Source: JAGLSB01 sp023135955
GTDB lineage: Bacteria; Bacteroidota; Bacteroidia; Bacteroidales; GCA-2748055
Assembly (NCBI GenBank): GCA_030673645.1
Contig: DAOVIO010000008.1
Coordinates: 3,180-67,179, forward strand
Reading direction: 5' to 3'
Length of the DNA: 64,000 nt
In this document: positions 36,169-42,715 of the stretch, in pieces
Layout of the letters: each line of letters starts with the position of its first letter
Numbering within the stretch: the stretch's first letter is position 1
Notes under the pieces: model-generated
What the model was told of the DNA's origin: nothing
What the model saw: only the letters and a program-made list of their open reading frames with translations
Database searches by the model: none
Translations under genes and position numbers: made by a program

Positions 36169-36188
36169 AGACGTAAAAATTTACGTCT
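36169..36188. repeat. 20-nt perfect palindrome (AGACGTAAA-AA-TTTACGTCT)
   Basis: A perfect inverted repeat with 9-nt arms and two central bases, in the ffh-folD gap and 35 nt before the folD start. It resembles AGACGTAAA-type palindromes dispersed in many Bacteroidota genomes (from memory). It could act as a hairpin in the folD leader or as a protein site. Confidence 0.7.
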
Positions 36189-36222
36189 CATAATAAAACA
36201 CAATAAATAATTACACTATATT

Positions 36223-37101
36223 ATGCAACTTATTCAGGGAAAAGTTATTGCAGATCAGATTAAAGAAGAAATTGCTTCTGAAGTTAAAGAATTGGTAGAT
36301 ATGGGGAAAAAGCGACCTCATCTTGCAGCTATTTTAGTAGGTCATGACGGTGGCAGTGAGACTTATGTCGCACATAAAGTAAAGGCTTGTGAGCAAGTGG
36401 GTTTCGAATCAAGTCTTATCCGCTTCGAGGATAATATCAGCGAGGATGAACTATTGAAAAAAGTTCAGGAACTCAATAATGATGATTCTATTGATGGATT
36501 CATTGTGCAGCTCCCGATTCCTGACCATATTTCTGAAAACAAAGTGATTGAAGCCATTGATCCATCAAAAGATGTGGATGGTTTTCATCCGGTTAATCTT
36601 GGAAGAATGGTAATCGGACTACCTAGCTATGTTTCAGCAACTCCTTCAGGAATAATAGAATTAATTCGCCGATATAATATTGAAACTTCTGGGAAACATT
36701 GTGTAATTGTGGGCAGAAGCAATATAGTTGGTAAACCAATGAGTATTTTACTGGGACAAAAAACAAATCCGGGAAATTGTACGGTAACACTTTGTCACAG
36801 TCGTACAAAAGATTTACCTTCCGTAACCCGACAAGCAGATATTTTAATTGCAGCTCTTGGAGCTCCGGAATTTGTAAAAGAAGATATGGTTAAAGAAGGA
36901 GCAGTTGTAATTGATGTTGGTACAACCCGAGTGCCATCAACGGAAACCAAATCTGGTTTTCGTTTAAAAGGTGACGTTAAATTTGATGAAGTTTCTCCAA
37001 AATGTTCGTATATAACACCTGTACCTGGTGGTGTTGGCCCGATGACAATCGTTTCTCTTTTGAGGAATACTTTATTGGCCGCGAAAAGAGATGTTTATTA
37101 G
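36223..37101 (+). CDS. folD: Bifunctional methylenetetrahydrofolate dehydrogenase / cyclohydrolase FolD
   Basis: Interconverts 5,10-methylene-, methenyl- and 10-formyl-tetrahydrofolate in the cytosol with NADP+. 292 residues. Active-site Lys in YVAHKVKACEQVGFES, then DGFIVQLPIPDHI, DVDGFHPVNLGRM, the cofactor-binding VIVGRSNIVGKPMSI, and the C-terminal PVPGGVGPMTI. Same strand as ffh, 129 nt downstream, a neighbourhood I associate with Bacteroidota. It ends in TAG, convergent with argS, and the space between is a word repeat. Confidence 0.97.
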   Translation: MQLIQGKVIADQIKEEIASEVKELVDMGKKRPHLAAILVGHDGGSETYVAHKVKACEQVGFESSLIRFEDNISEDELLKKVQELNNDDSIDGFIVQLPIPDHISENKVIEAIDPSKDVDGFHPVNLGRMVIGLPSYVSATPSGIIELIRRYNIETSGKHCVIVGRSNIVGKPMSILLGQKTNPGNCTVTLCHSRTKDLPSVTRQADILIAALGAPEFVKEDMVKEGAVVIDVGTTRVPSTETKSGFRLKGDVKFDEVSPKCSYITPVPGGVGPMTIVSLLRNTLLAAKRDVY

Positions 37102-37122
37102 GGGAAGTTGGAAATTGTTTTC

Positions 37123-37176
37123 AACTAAGGCACTCTTAACTTTAGACACTTTAGGCACTTTAGGCACTTCCTCCCA
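37123..37176. repeat. Word repeat CACTTTAGGCACTTTAGG between folD and argS stops
   Basis: Degenerate 10-nt units (TTAGACACTT, TTAGGCACTT, TTAGGCACTT) running up to the argS stop. On the minus strand the repeat begins right after the argS TAG. Noncoding. Confidence 0.65.
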
Positions 37177-38961
37177 CTACATCCTTTCCGGAACCTCAAT
37201 TCCCAATAATCCCATTCCACTTTTTATAACATGGCTGCAAACTTCTGCGAGTGCCAGCCTGAATTCTTTGATAGTCTCGCTTTCAGCTTTTAGGATTGAA
37301 TGATCATGATAAAACTGATTGAATTCTTTAGCAATTTCATACATATAATTTGCTATTAATGCAGGACTCATTTCACGTGCTGATGATTCGATAATGTCGG
37401 GAAAATCGAATAATAATTTAATAAGAGAAATTTCTTTCTCTTCAGGTTTATGATCACTTGAATTACTTGAAATTACTCCTTCAGCTTCAGCTTTCCTGAG
37501 GATAGATCTTATTCTTGCATGAGTATATTGAATAAATGGACCTGTATTCCCGTTAAAATCAATTGATTCAGTTGGATTAAATGTCATATTTTTCTTAGGA
37601 TCAACCTTTAAAATAAAGTATTTTAAAGCCCCGAGTCCCACTTGCCTATATATCAACTCTTTTTCTTCCTCTTGAATTTCAGATAATTTCCCCATTTCCT
37701 CTGACATATCTTTAGCAGTTACTATCATGTCATTCATTAAATCATCAGCATCGACAACAGTACCTTCACGCGACTTCATTTTTCCTTCTGGTAATTCAAC
37801 CATTCCATAGGAAAGATGAAAGATCTTTTCTGCCCATTCAAATCCTAATTTTTTCAAAATAAGTGCAAGAACCTGAAAATGATAATTTTGCTCATTACCA
37901 ACCACATAAATATGCTTATCGATATTGAAATCCTTAAAACGCTGACGAGCTGTGCCAAGATCCTGTGTCATATATACAGATGTGCCATCAGCCCTTAATA
38001 ACAATTTACTATCTAAACCATCTTCGGTAAGATCTGCCCAAATAGATTTATCTGATTTTTGTGATAAAACGGAATTTTTCAATCCTTCTTCAACCAATTC
38101 TTTACCAAGTTTATAAGTATCCGACTCATAGTATATTTTATCAAAACTCACCCCCATGGTTTTATAAGTTTTATCAAATCCCTCATAAACCCATGAGTTC
38201 ATAGTTTTCCATAATTCCAATACTTCCTGGTCTCCAGCCTCCCATTTCCTGAGCATTTCACGAGTCTCGAGCATTAAAGGACTCTTTTTTTCCGCCTCTT
38301 CTTTACTTAAACCTTTTTTCTCAAGTTCTGCAAGTTCAGCTTTATAAGCTTTATCGAAAGCTACATAATATTCACCCACTAGTTTATCACCCTTTTTATC
38401 TTCGGAAGGTGTTTCATTCTTTCCTGCTTTTTGCCATGCAAGCATAGATTTACAGATATGAATACCTCTGTCGTTCACCAGATTTACCTTAATGACTTTT
38501 CTCCCCGAAGCTTCAAGTATATTTGAAATGGAGTAACCCAATAAGTTATTGCGAATATGGCCAAGGTGTAAGGGCTTATTTGTATTTGGAGAGGAAAATT
38601 CGACCATTACCGATGGCTTTCCTTTATCAATCGGGTTAATTCCATAATTTTTTTCTGCACCGATTTCAAAAAGAAAATTATTCCAATATTCAGGAGTAAT
38701 AGTAAAATTCAGAAAACCTTTGATAACATTGTAACTCTCTATTTCAGCAAGTAAGTTCTGAAGATAATTTCCGATTTCTTCAGCAGTATTCTCAGGAGAT
38801 TTTCGCGCCATTTTAACAAGAGGAAAAACTACAAGTGTATAATCTCCCGTAAAGTCTTTTCTTGTTTTTTGTAATTGTATTAGATTCTCATTGGGAGTTT
38901 GATCATAAAGTTCTTTACATGCATCTAAAACGGATTTAAAAAGTATATCATCAATTTTCAT
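37177..38961 (-). CDS. argS: Arginyl-tRNA synthetase ArgS
   Basis: Charges tRNA-Arg. 594 residues from the ATG at 38961; an in-frame TTG at 38991 lies inside a -7 promoter box and is rejected as start. N-terminal Add1-type domain, class I HIGH motif in HLGHIRNNLLGYS, VNLVNDRGIH, the tRNA/ATP-loop region MKSREGTVVDADDLM, GALKYFILKVDP, and the C-terminal anticodon-binding domain ending MGLLGIEVPERM. Monocistronic, convergent with folD. Confidence 0.97.
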   Translation of the reverse strand: MKIDDILFKSVLDACKELYDQTPNENLIQLQKTRKDFTGDYTLVVFPLVKMARKSPENTAEEIGNYLQNLLAEIESYNVIKGFLNFTITPEYWNNFLFEIGAEKNYGINPIDKGKPSVMVEFSSPNTNKPLHLGHIRNNLLGYSISNILEASGRKVIKVNLVNDRGIHICKSMLAWQKAGKNETPSEDKKGDKLVGEYYVAFDKAYKAELAELEKKGLSKEEAEKKSPLMLETREMLRKWEAGDQEVLELWKTMNSWVYEGFDKTYKTMGVSFDKIYYESDTYKLGKELVEEGLKNSVLSQKSDKSIWADLTEDGLDSKLLLRADGTSVYMTQDLGTARQRFKDFNIDKHIYVVGNEQNYHFQVLALILKKLGFEWAEKIFHLSYGMVELPEGKMKSREGTVVDADDLMNDMIVTAKDMSEEMGKLSEIQEEEKELIYRQVGLGALKYFILKVDPKKNMTFNPTESIDFNGNTGPFIQYTHARIRSILRKAEAEGVISSNSSDHKPEEKEISLIKLLFDFPDIIESSAREMSPALIANYMYEIAKEFNQFYHDHSILKAESETIKEFRLALAEVCSHVIKSGMGLLGIEVPERM

Positions 38962-38988
38962 AGTTTCTTTTTCTAATATTTCAGATTG

Positions 38989-38996
38989 CAAAGATA
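38989..38996 (-). promoter_or_regulatory. Candidate argS -7 promoter element
   Basis: Minus-strand TATCTTTG followed by CA, a full match to TAnnTTTG, 27 nt upstream of the argS ATG. It covers the TTG at 38991, which settles the start choice. Confidence 0.5.
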
Positions 38997-39052
38997 TATA
39001 AGTAGAGCATATAAATTAGACGATTATTATTTTTATAGCTTAAAATGTGATA

Positions 39053-39085
39053 TAAAAAAAGTGCCACCTCCTCAGGTGACACTTT
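39053..39085 (-). terminator. Intrinsic terminator on the minus strand
   Basis: Minus strand: AAAGTGTCACCT, loop GAGG, AGGTGGCACTTT, with one mismatched pair in the stem, followed by seven or more T. The T-run is on the minus-strand side only, so it terminates leftward transcripts. Confidence 0.7.
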
Positions 39086-39150
39086 AACTAACTAACTAAC
39101 CCTAAAACTATCTATGAAATAAAACTACTAAACTAATTTTTATTTTCTAA
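39053..39150 (-). ncRNA. Possible sigma-54-dependent small RNA of about 95-100 nt
   Basis: On the minus strand, a near-consensus sigma-54 promoter (39160-39175) is followed by about 60 AU-rich nt with the iterated GTTAGTTAGTTA, then a strong terminator hairpin with a T-run. No start codon opens a plausible frame between the two. No minus-strand gene lies upstream that would need a terminator here, and argS further on has its own promoter. I therefore infer a free-standing small RNA; a leader attenuator for argS is the alternative. Confidence 0.4.
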
Positions 39151-39159
39151 TATATCATT

Positions 39160-39175
39160 CACAAATTCCGTGCCA
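39160..39175 (-). promoter_or_regulatory. Candidate sigma-54 (-24/-12) promoter
   Basis: Minus strand TGGCACGGAATTTGTG: the -24 part TGGCACG matches consensus fully; the -12 part is TTTGT instead of TTGCA/T (GT in place of GC), at the exact GG-N10 spacing. Transcription would begin near 39149, about 65 nt before the terminator hairpin. Confidence 0.5.
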
Positions 39176-39411
39176 ATAATATAAATATAAAATATTTTAA
39201 CTATTTTTATGATCTATAAATCTGAATATATTAATTATATAACTTTTCTTCAAAAAACATAAATCAAAATAATCAAGATCAAAAAGTTCATCCTTTTGTA
39301 AGAACTAAAAACATTATTAAAATGTTTATTTATATATTCTGAAACGTTATAAATAAAATTTTGTTACATTGTTAAAGCATATTTAACTCTTTTTAACATA
39401 TTTTCTAGTAA

Positions 39412-40545
39412 TTGAATAACAGAACATTAGATATAATTTCTTTTAATATTCCTTATCCTCCAAACTACGGTGGGGTAATTGATGTTTATTATAAGCTATT
39501 ATCATTAAAAAATGAAGGCTATGAAATAATCCTGCACACTTTCAAATATGATAGAGAGCCCTCCCCTGCTTTAGAAGAAATTTGCAAGAAAGTCTATTAT
39601 TATAAAAGAAAGACTGGTTTTTTCTCCTTTTTTCATTATTTACCATATATCGTAAATTCCCGAAGGTCTTCTGAACTATTAAATAACCTCAATAATGAGC
39701 AGGGCCCAATACTTTTTGAAGGTCTGCATTCTTGTTACTATTTAATTCATAAGAGTCTTAGGCTAAGAAATAAAATTGTAAGAACACATAATATCGAGCA
39801 CAAATATTATTATCATCTTTATAAGGCTGAGAGAAATATATACAATAAGTTTTTCTTTTTGACTGAAGCTTTAAAGCTCAAGGTTTATCAAAAATCGCTG
39901 AAAAAGGCCACATCTCTTGCAACAATCTCCAAGGATGATAAGGATTACTTCAGTTCCATAAACAAGAATAGTTTTCTATTGCATCCTTTTCATTCTAGTT
40001 CTAAATTAATTAGTCAAACCGGAACAGGATCCTATTATCTTTATCATGGAAATCTGGAGGTACCTGAGAATCGCAAAGCAGTTTGGTTTCTTGTTGCCAA
40101 CATATTTTCTAAATTGAACCTAAAGCTGGTCATTGCTGGAAAAAATCCAGAAGCTTCTTTGAAAAATTATATTTCCGGCAAATCAAATATTATATTGACT
40201 GAGAACCCATCAGAAATTGAAATGCAAAATCTTATTTCAGATGCTCAGGCAATAATTCTTTACACATTACAGTCGACAGGCGTTAAATTAAAATTGCTTG
40301 AATCTTTATTTAAAGGAAGGTTCTGTATTGTCAATGATAAAATTGTAAAAGGCACAGGGCTTGAAGAATTATGTATCATAGCCAATACCCCAATGGAATT
40401 TATATCCCAGATTAAAAAGATAGAAAAGCAAATTTTTGATGATGATATTCTCAACCATCGTAAACTTGTGGTTGAGAAATTTCTTCCGGAAAATAATGTG
40501 AGTGTCCTAATTGAGTGGTTGGGGAAAAGGGACTTTGGAGGATAG
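39412..40545 (+). CDS. Glycosyltransferase family 4-like protein
   Basis: 377 residues, GT-B fold. The N-terminal half has the YPPNYGGVIDVYYKLLSL acceptor-side loop and VRTHNIEHKYYYHLY; the C-terminal half has GSYYLYHGNLEVPENRKAVWFL, LVIAGKNP, and a late GVKLKLLESLFKGRFCIV in place of the usual G-K-E-AMA donor-site helix. The E-x7-E pattern is incomplete, so the donor is uncertain. The start is TTG at 39412, since no ATG occurs near the conserved N-terminus. No polysaccharide operon surrounds it. The stop TAG abuts a word repeat. Confidence 0.82.
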   Translation: MNNRTLDIISFNIPYPPNYGGVIDVYYKLLSLKNEGYEIILHTFKYDREPSPALEEICKKVYYYKRKTGFFSFFHYLPYIVNSRRSSELLNNLNNEQGPILFEGLHSCYYLIHKSLRLRNKIVRTHNIEHKYYYHLYKAERNIYNKFFFLTEALKLKVYQKSLKKATSLATISKDDKDYFSSINKNSFLLHPFHSSSKLISQTGTGSYYLYHGNLEVPENRKAVWFLVANIFSKLNLKLVIAGKNPEASLKNYISGKSNIILTENPSEIEMQNLISDAQAIILYTLQSTGVKLKLLESLFKGRFCIVNDKIVKGTGLEELCIIANTPMEFISQIKKIEKQIFDDDILNHRKLVVEKFLPENNVSVLIEWLGKRDFGG

Positions 40546-40588
40546 ACGGTCCCTCATCCATCGTCTATCGTCCACCGTCCCTCCACTC
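40546..40588. repeat. Word repeat CCATCGTCTATCGTCCACC between two TAG stops
   Basis: A 43-bp pyrimidine-rich repeat filling the whole space between two convergent genes, both ending in TAG. It can also fold: GATAGACG (40541-40548) pairs with CGTCTATC (40562-40569). The same word family occurs at 46644-46745. Confidence 0.7.
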
Positions 40589-40804
40589 CTAATCCTCATC
40601 AAACTTTCTGTTCTCACGGAATAAAAGCGCAAAAATAAATACAATCACAGCGACTGATGCTAATATCACCATCATTGACTTAAACATTTTTTCAAGCAAA
40701 TATTCCATATCAATCACCTCCCATATACCCAGAATTGCAAGGATACAAAATAGCAATACTAATCCTGTAAGAAAGTAAGCAACAATTTTTTTTATTGAAT
40801 TCAT
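40589..40804 (-). CDS. Small two-helix membrane protein of unknown function
   Basis: 71 residues with two hydrophobic helices (about 8-30 and 42-63) joined by a short polar loop, and a charged end ENRKFDED. ATG start. It could be a small inner-membrane protein; I recognise no family. Convergent with the glycosyltransferase gene and divergent from the regulator at 41013. Confidence 0.55.
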   Translation of the reverse strand: MNSIKKIVAYFLTGLVLLFCILAILGIWEVIDMEYLLEKMFKSMMVILASVAVIVFIFALLFRENRKFDED

Positions 40805-40942
40805 GATCTAAATATTAATTATTTATTTTTCTATAAATTAATTATCCTTGAATTAATATTGATACGGATTGTGTTTATACAACTAATAATGAATTTGGCA
40901 GACTTACAGCATTTGAAATATATACTGGAAGAATACTTTTTG

Positions 40943-40970
40943 TTTGATGTAATTATTAGTATTATATTTG
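40943..40970 (+). promoter_or_regulatory. Candidate promoter of the HTH regulator gene
   Basis: TTTG (40943-40946) and TATATTTG (40963-40970) are 16 nt apart, the latter a perfect TAnnTTTG followed by CA. It overlaps an in-frame TTG at 40968, so the ATG at 41013 is the likely translation start. Confidence 0.5.
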
Positions 40971-40975
40971 CAATA

Positions 40976-40996
40976 CGCGAATCGCGAAACGCGAGA
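40976..40996. promoter_or_regulatory. Three tandem CGCGA heptads at the transcription start (operator candidate)
   Basis: Three 7-nt units CGCGAAT, CGCGAAA, CGCGAGA lie directly behind the -7 box. The second and third also form TCGCG-AAA-CGCGA-like dyad symmetry (TCGCGAAACGCGA). In this very AT-rich context such a GC-rich triple repeat is striking and is well placed for autoregulation by the downstream HTH protein. Confidence 0.5.
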
Positions 40997-41012
40997 TAAA
41001 AAAATATTGGTT

Positions 41013-41534
41013 ATGAAGAAACATAATGGAATGCGACCACAAGATATTGTTGTGCTAATGAAAATAATTGCACTAAGCAATGATAACTGGCGTAATATAG
41101 ATATAGCTAATTCAATTCATTTAAGTCCATCTGAAGTATCGGAAGCCTTGAACAGATGTAAAATTGCAGGACTTATTGATTCAAAGAAAAGAAATGTAAA
41201 TATTAATTCGTTTATAGAATTTTTAATTTACGGATTAAAATATGTATTCCCGGTAGAACTGGGTGCTATTGTAAAAGGAATCCCTACAGCTCATTCTGCG
41301 TCTCCAATAAATGAACATATTTCATCTGGGATTGATTTCATTGTATGGCCTTATGCAAAAGGTAACCATCGGGGACAAGCCATTGAGCCACTATATAAAA
41401 CTTTGCCACAAATAGTTCAAGAGGATGAATTATTCTACGAACTTTTAACCATAGTAGACACTATAAGAGTTGGACGGGTACGAGAAATAAAAATTGCAAT
41501 TGATGAATTAAATAAACGATTAAAACATGCCTAG
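41013..41534 (+). CDS. Winged-helix regulator of a regulator-nucleotidyltransferase pair
   Basis: 173 residues from the ATG at 41013. N-terminal MarR-like winged helix (PQDIVVLMKIIALSNDNWRNIDIANSIHLSPSEVSEALNR... about residues 7-60), then a domain with YVFPVELGAIVKGIPTAHSASP and GIDFIVWPYAKGNHRGQAIEP. I remember this second motif from regulators paired with a downstream nucleotidyltransferase in toxin-antitoxin-like units. Here the next gene overlaps its end by 8 nt and is only a remnant. Probably autoregulatory through the heptads in its leader. Confidence 0.7.
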   Translation: MKKHNGMRPQDIVVLMKIIALSNDNWRNIDIANSIHLSPSEVSEALNRCKIAGLIDSKKRNVNINSFIEFLIYGLKYVFPVELGAIVKGIPTAHSASPINEHISSGIDFIVWPYAKGNHRGQAIEPLYKTLPQIVQEDELFYELLTIVDTIRVGRVREIKIAIDELNKRLKHA

Positions 41535-41739
41535 TACAAATATTGTAATGCTGCAAACTGTTGTAATCGGCTTGGACGATTTAATAGATGATATTTTGAA
41601 GTTCATAAAACTGGTTGCAACCCAGAAAATGAATAACAGTTGTGCGCCAGGATGCCTGATTTCTGAGGATAGTGATCTGTCTAAAAAAGGTAGGTATATA
41701 GAGAAGTTAGTGGCAAGCTCAACACAAACCGAAAATTGA
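41527..41739 (+). pseudogene. Remnant of a nucleotidyltransferase gene
   Basis: 70 codons. The first about 22 residues, MPSTNIVMLQTVVIGLDDLIDD, fit from memory the N-terminus of nucleotidyltransferases that normally follow this regulator type and that continue with a V-F-V-G-G-S catalytic segment. Here the sequence changes to KFIKLVATQKMNNSCAPG and ends, so the GS and acidic motifs are missing. The start overlaps the regulator gene, as in an intact pair. Most likely a deletion left only the 5' end. If the family match is wrong, it is an orphan short gene. Confidence 0.5.
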
Positions 41740-42013
41740 AACTTGATAAGCAGCAATAAAAAAAAACATTTGCTAGAAACCAACGAGCTGTATGAAATGG
41801 ATAGCCAATTGCTAACTAGTATATTCAAGTACCCGATTTATCACTTAATCGAAAATAATCCTAAAATATTTAATATATTTATTCTATTATCTTAATAGTT
41901 TGTGCACCAACACATACACAGAACCTTAGAATTTTTAACAAAGCAGCAGAACATAATAAAGCAACCAATAAATCCAAATATTCATCTTAGTAAATAATTA
42001 ACATATTTCATAA

Positions 42014-42316
42014 ATGAAGGTTTCGTTTAGAATAATACTTATTATAATAATGTTTGGGCTAATTAATAGTTGCAACTCAGAACTTGATAGAGACATTATA
42101 AATGAATTAGAAAACTCACCCGAAGAGCTAATTATTAATGAAGACACCTTAAAACTTGAAGCATATTTATACAGAAATTTTATGCCAATTGTAATTGATC
42201 CATCTAATTTACCGGATTTAGAAAATCATTCATCTCTAATAAGCATTAACAAACTTCAGGAAGAAAACGGGAATCAAAAAATTAGTAACTTAAATGATGA
42301 CTTCAGTTTTATATAA
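42014..42316 (+). CDS. Small lipoprotein of unknown function
   Basis: 100 residues with a lipoprotein signal (lipobox INSC, Cys20) and an acidic mature part (NSELDRDIINELENSPEELI). No family recognised. It stands alone between the decayed regulator pair and the RecQ operon, with about 275 bp of AT-rich, featureless DNA upstream, so it may be a truncated leftover of a longer gene. Confidence 0.5.
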   Translation: MKVSFRIILIIIMFGLINSCNSELDRDIINELENSPEELIINEDTLKLEAYLYRNFMPIVIDPSNLPDLENHSSLISINKLQEENGNQKISNLNDDFSFI

Positions 42317-42480
42317 CTTATCAGTACTTATAATTAATGCTATGAGCGAGTTCCAAACCCGAATACAACACATCTTAATATCCTATGAACCAACCCATTT
42401 CCATAATTTTAAAAAGAGCTGATTATTTTAACCCATATAACATAATCCGACCTTATTATATATCAAAAAACGAGATATTA

Positions 42481-42508
42481 ATTTGATTTTAGTATATTTG
42501 ATTTTTAG
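42481..42508. promoter_or_regulatory. -7 element and direct repeats upstream of the XRE-RecQ-DprA operon
   Basis: TATATTTG (42493-42500) is a perfect -7 box 21 nt before the XRE start. It is embedded in two direct repeats, ATTTGATTTTAG (42481-42492) and ATTTGATTTTTAG (42496-42508), 15 nt apart. A repressor bound here would block the promoter; the small XRE protein is the obvious candidate. Confidence 0.45.
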
Positions 42509-42520
42509 ATATTCTTATCC

Positions 42521-42715
42521 ATGAATAGAATTAAAGAAGTTTTAGAGGAAAAAGGGATAAAACAAACCTGGTTAGCAGACAAGTTAGGTAAAAGTTATAA
42601 TATGGTAAATGGTTACGTTCAGAATAGGCAGCAACCTAGATTAGAAGTTTTATTTGAAATTGCCAAAATACTAAAAGTTAATCCTAAAGACTTAATACAG
42701 GCTAATTATGAATAA
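42521..42715 (+). CDS. Small XRE/Cro-type helix-turn-helix regulator
   Basis: 64 residues, essentially one HTH domain: IKQTWLADKLGKSYNMVNGYVQNRQQPRLEVLFEIAKIL, ending VNPKDLIQ. It overlaps the RecQ-like gene by 8 nt (the ATG at 42708 lies inside its last codons), so translation is coupled. It probably represses its own operon through the direct repeats at 42481-42508, a layout common in toxin-antitoxin and defence operons. Confidence 0.88.
   Translation: MNRIKEVLEEKGIKQTWLADKLGKSYNMVNGYVQNRQQPRLEVLFEIAKILKVNPKDLIQANYE

Noticed and set aside
42342..42422. 26-codon frame MSEFQTRIQHILISYEP... before the XRE gene as a truncated HTH protein
   Set aside because: The N-terminus resembles some Bacteroidota HTH proteins, but the frame is too short to support a call.
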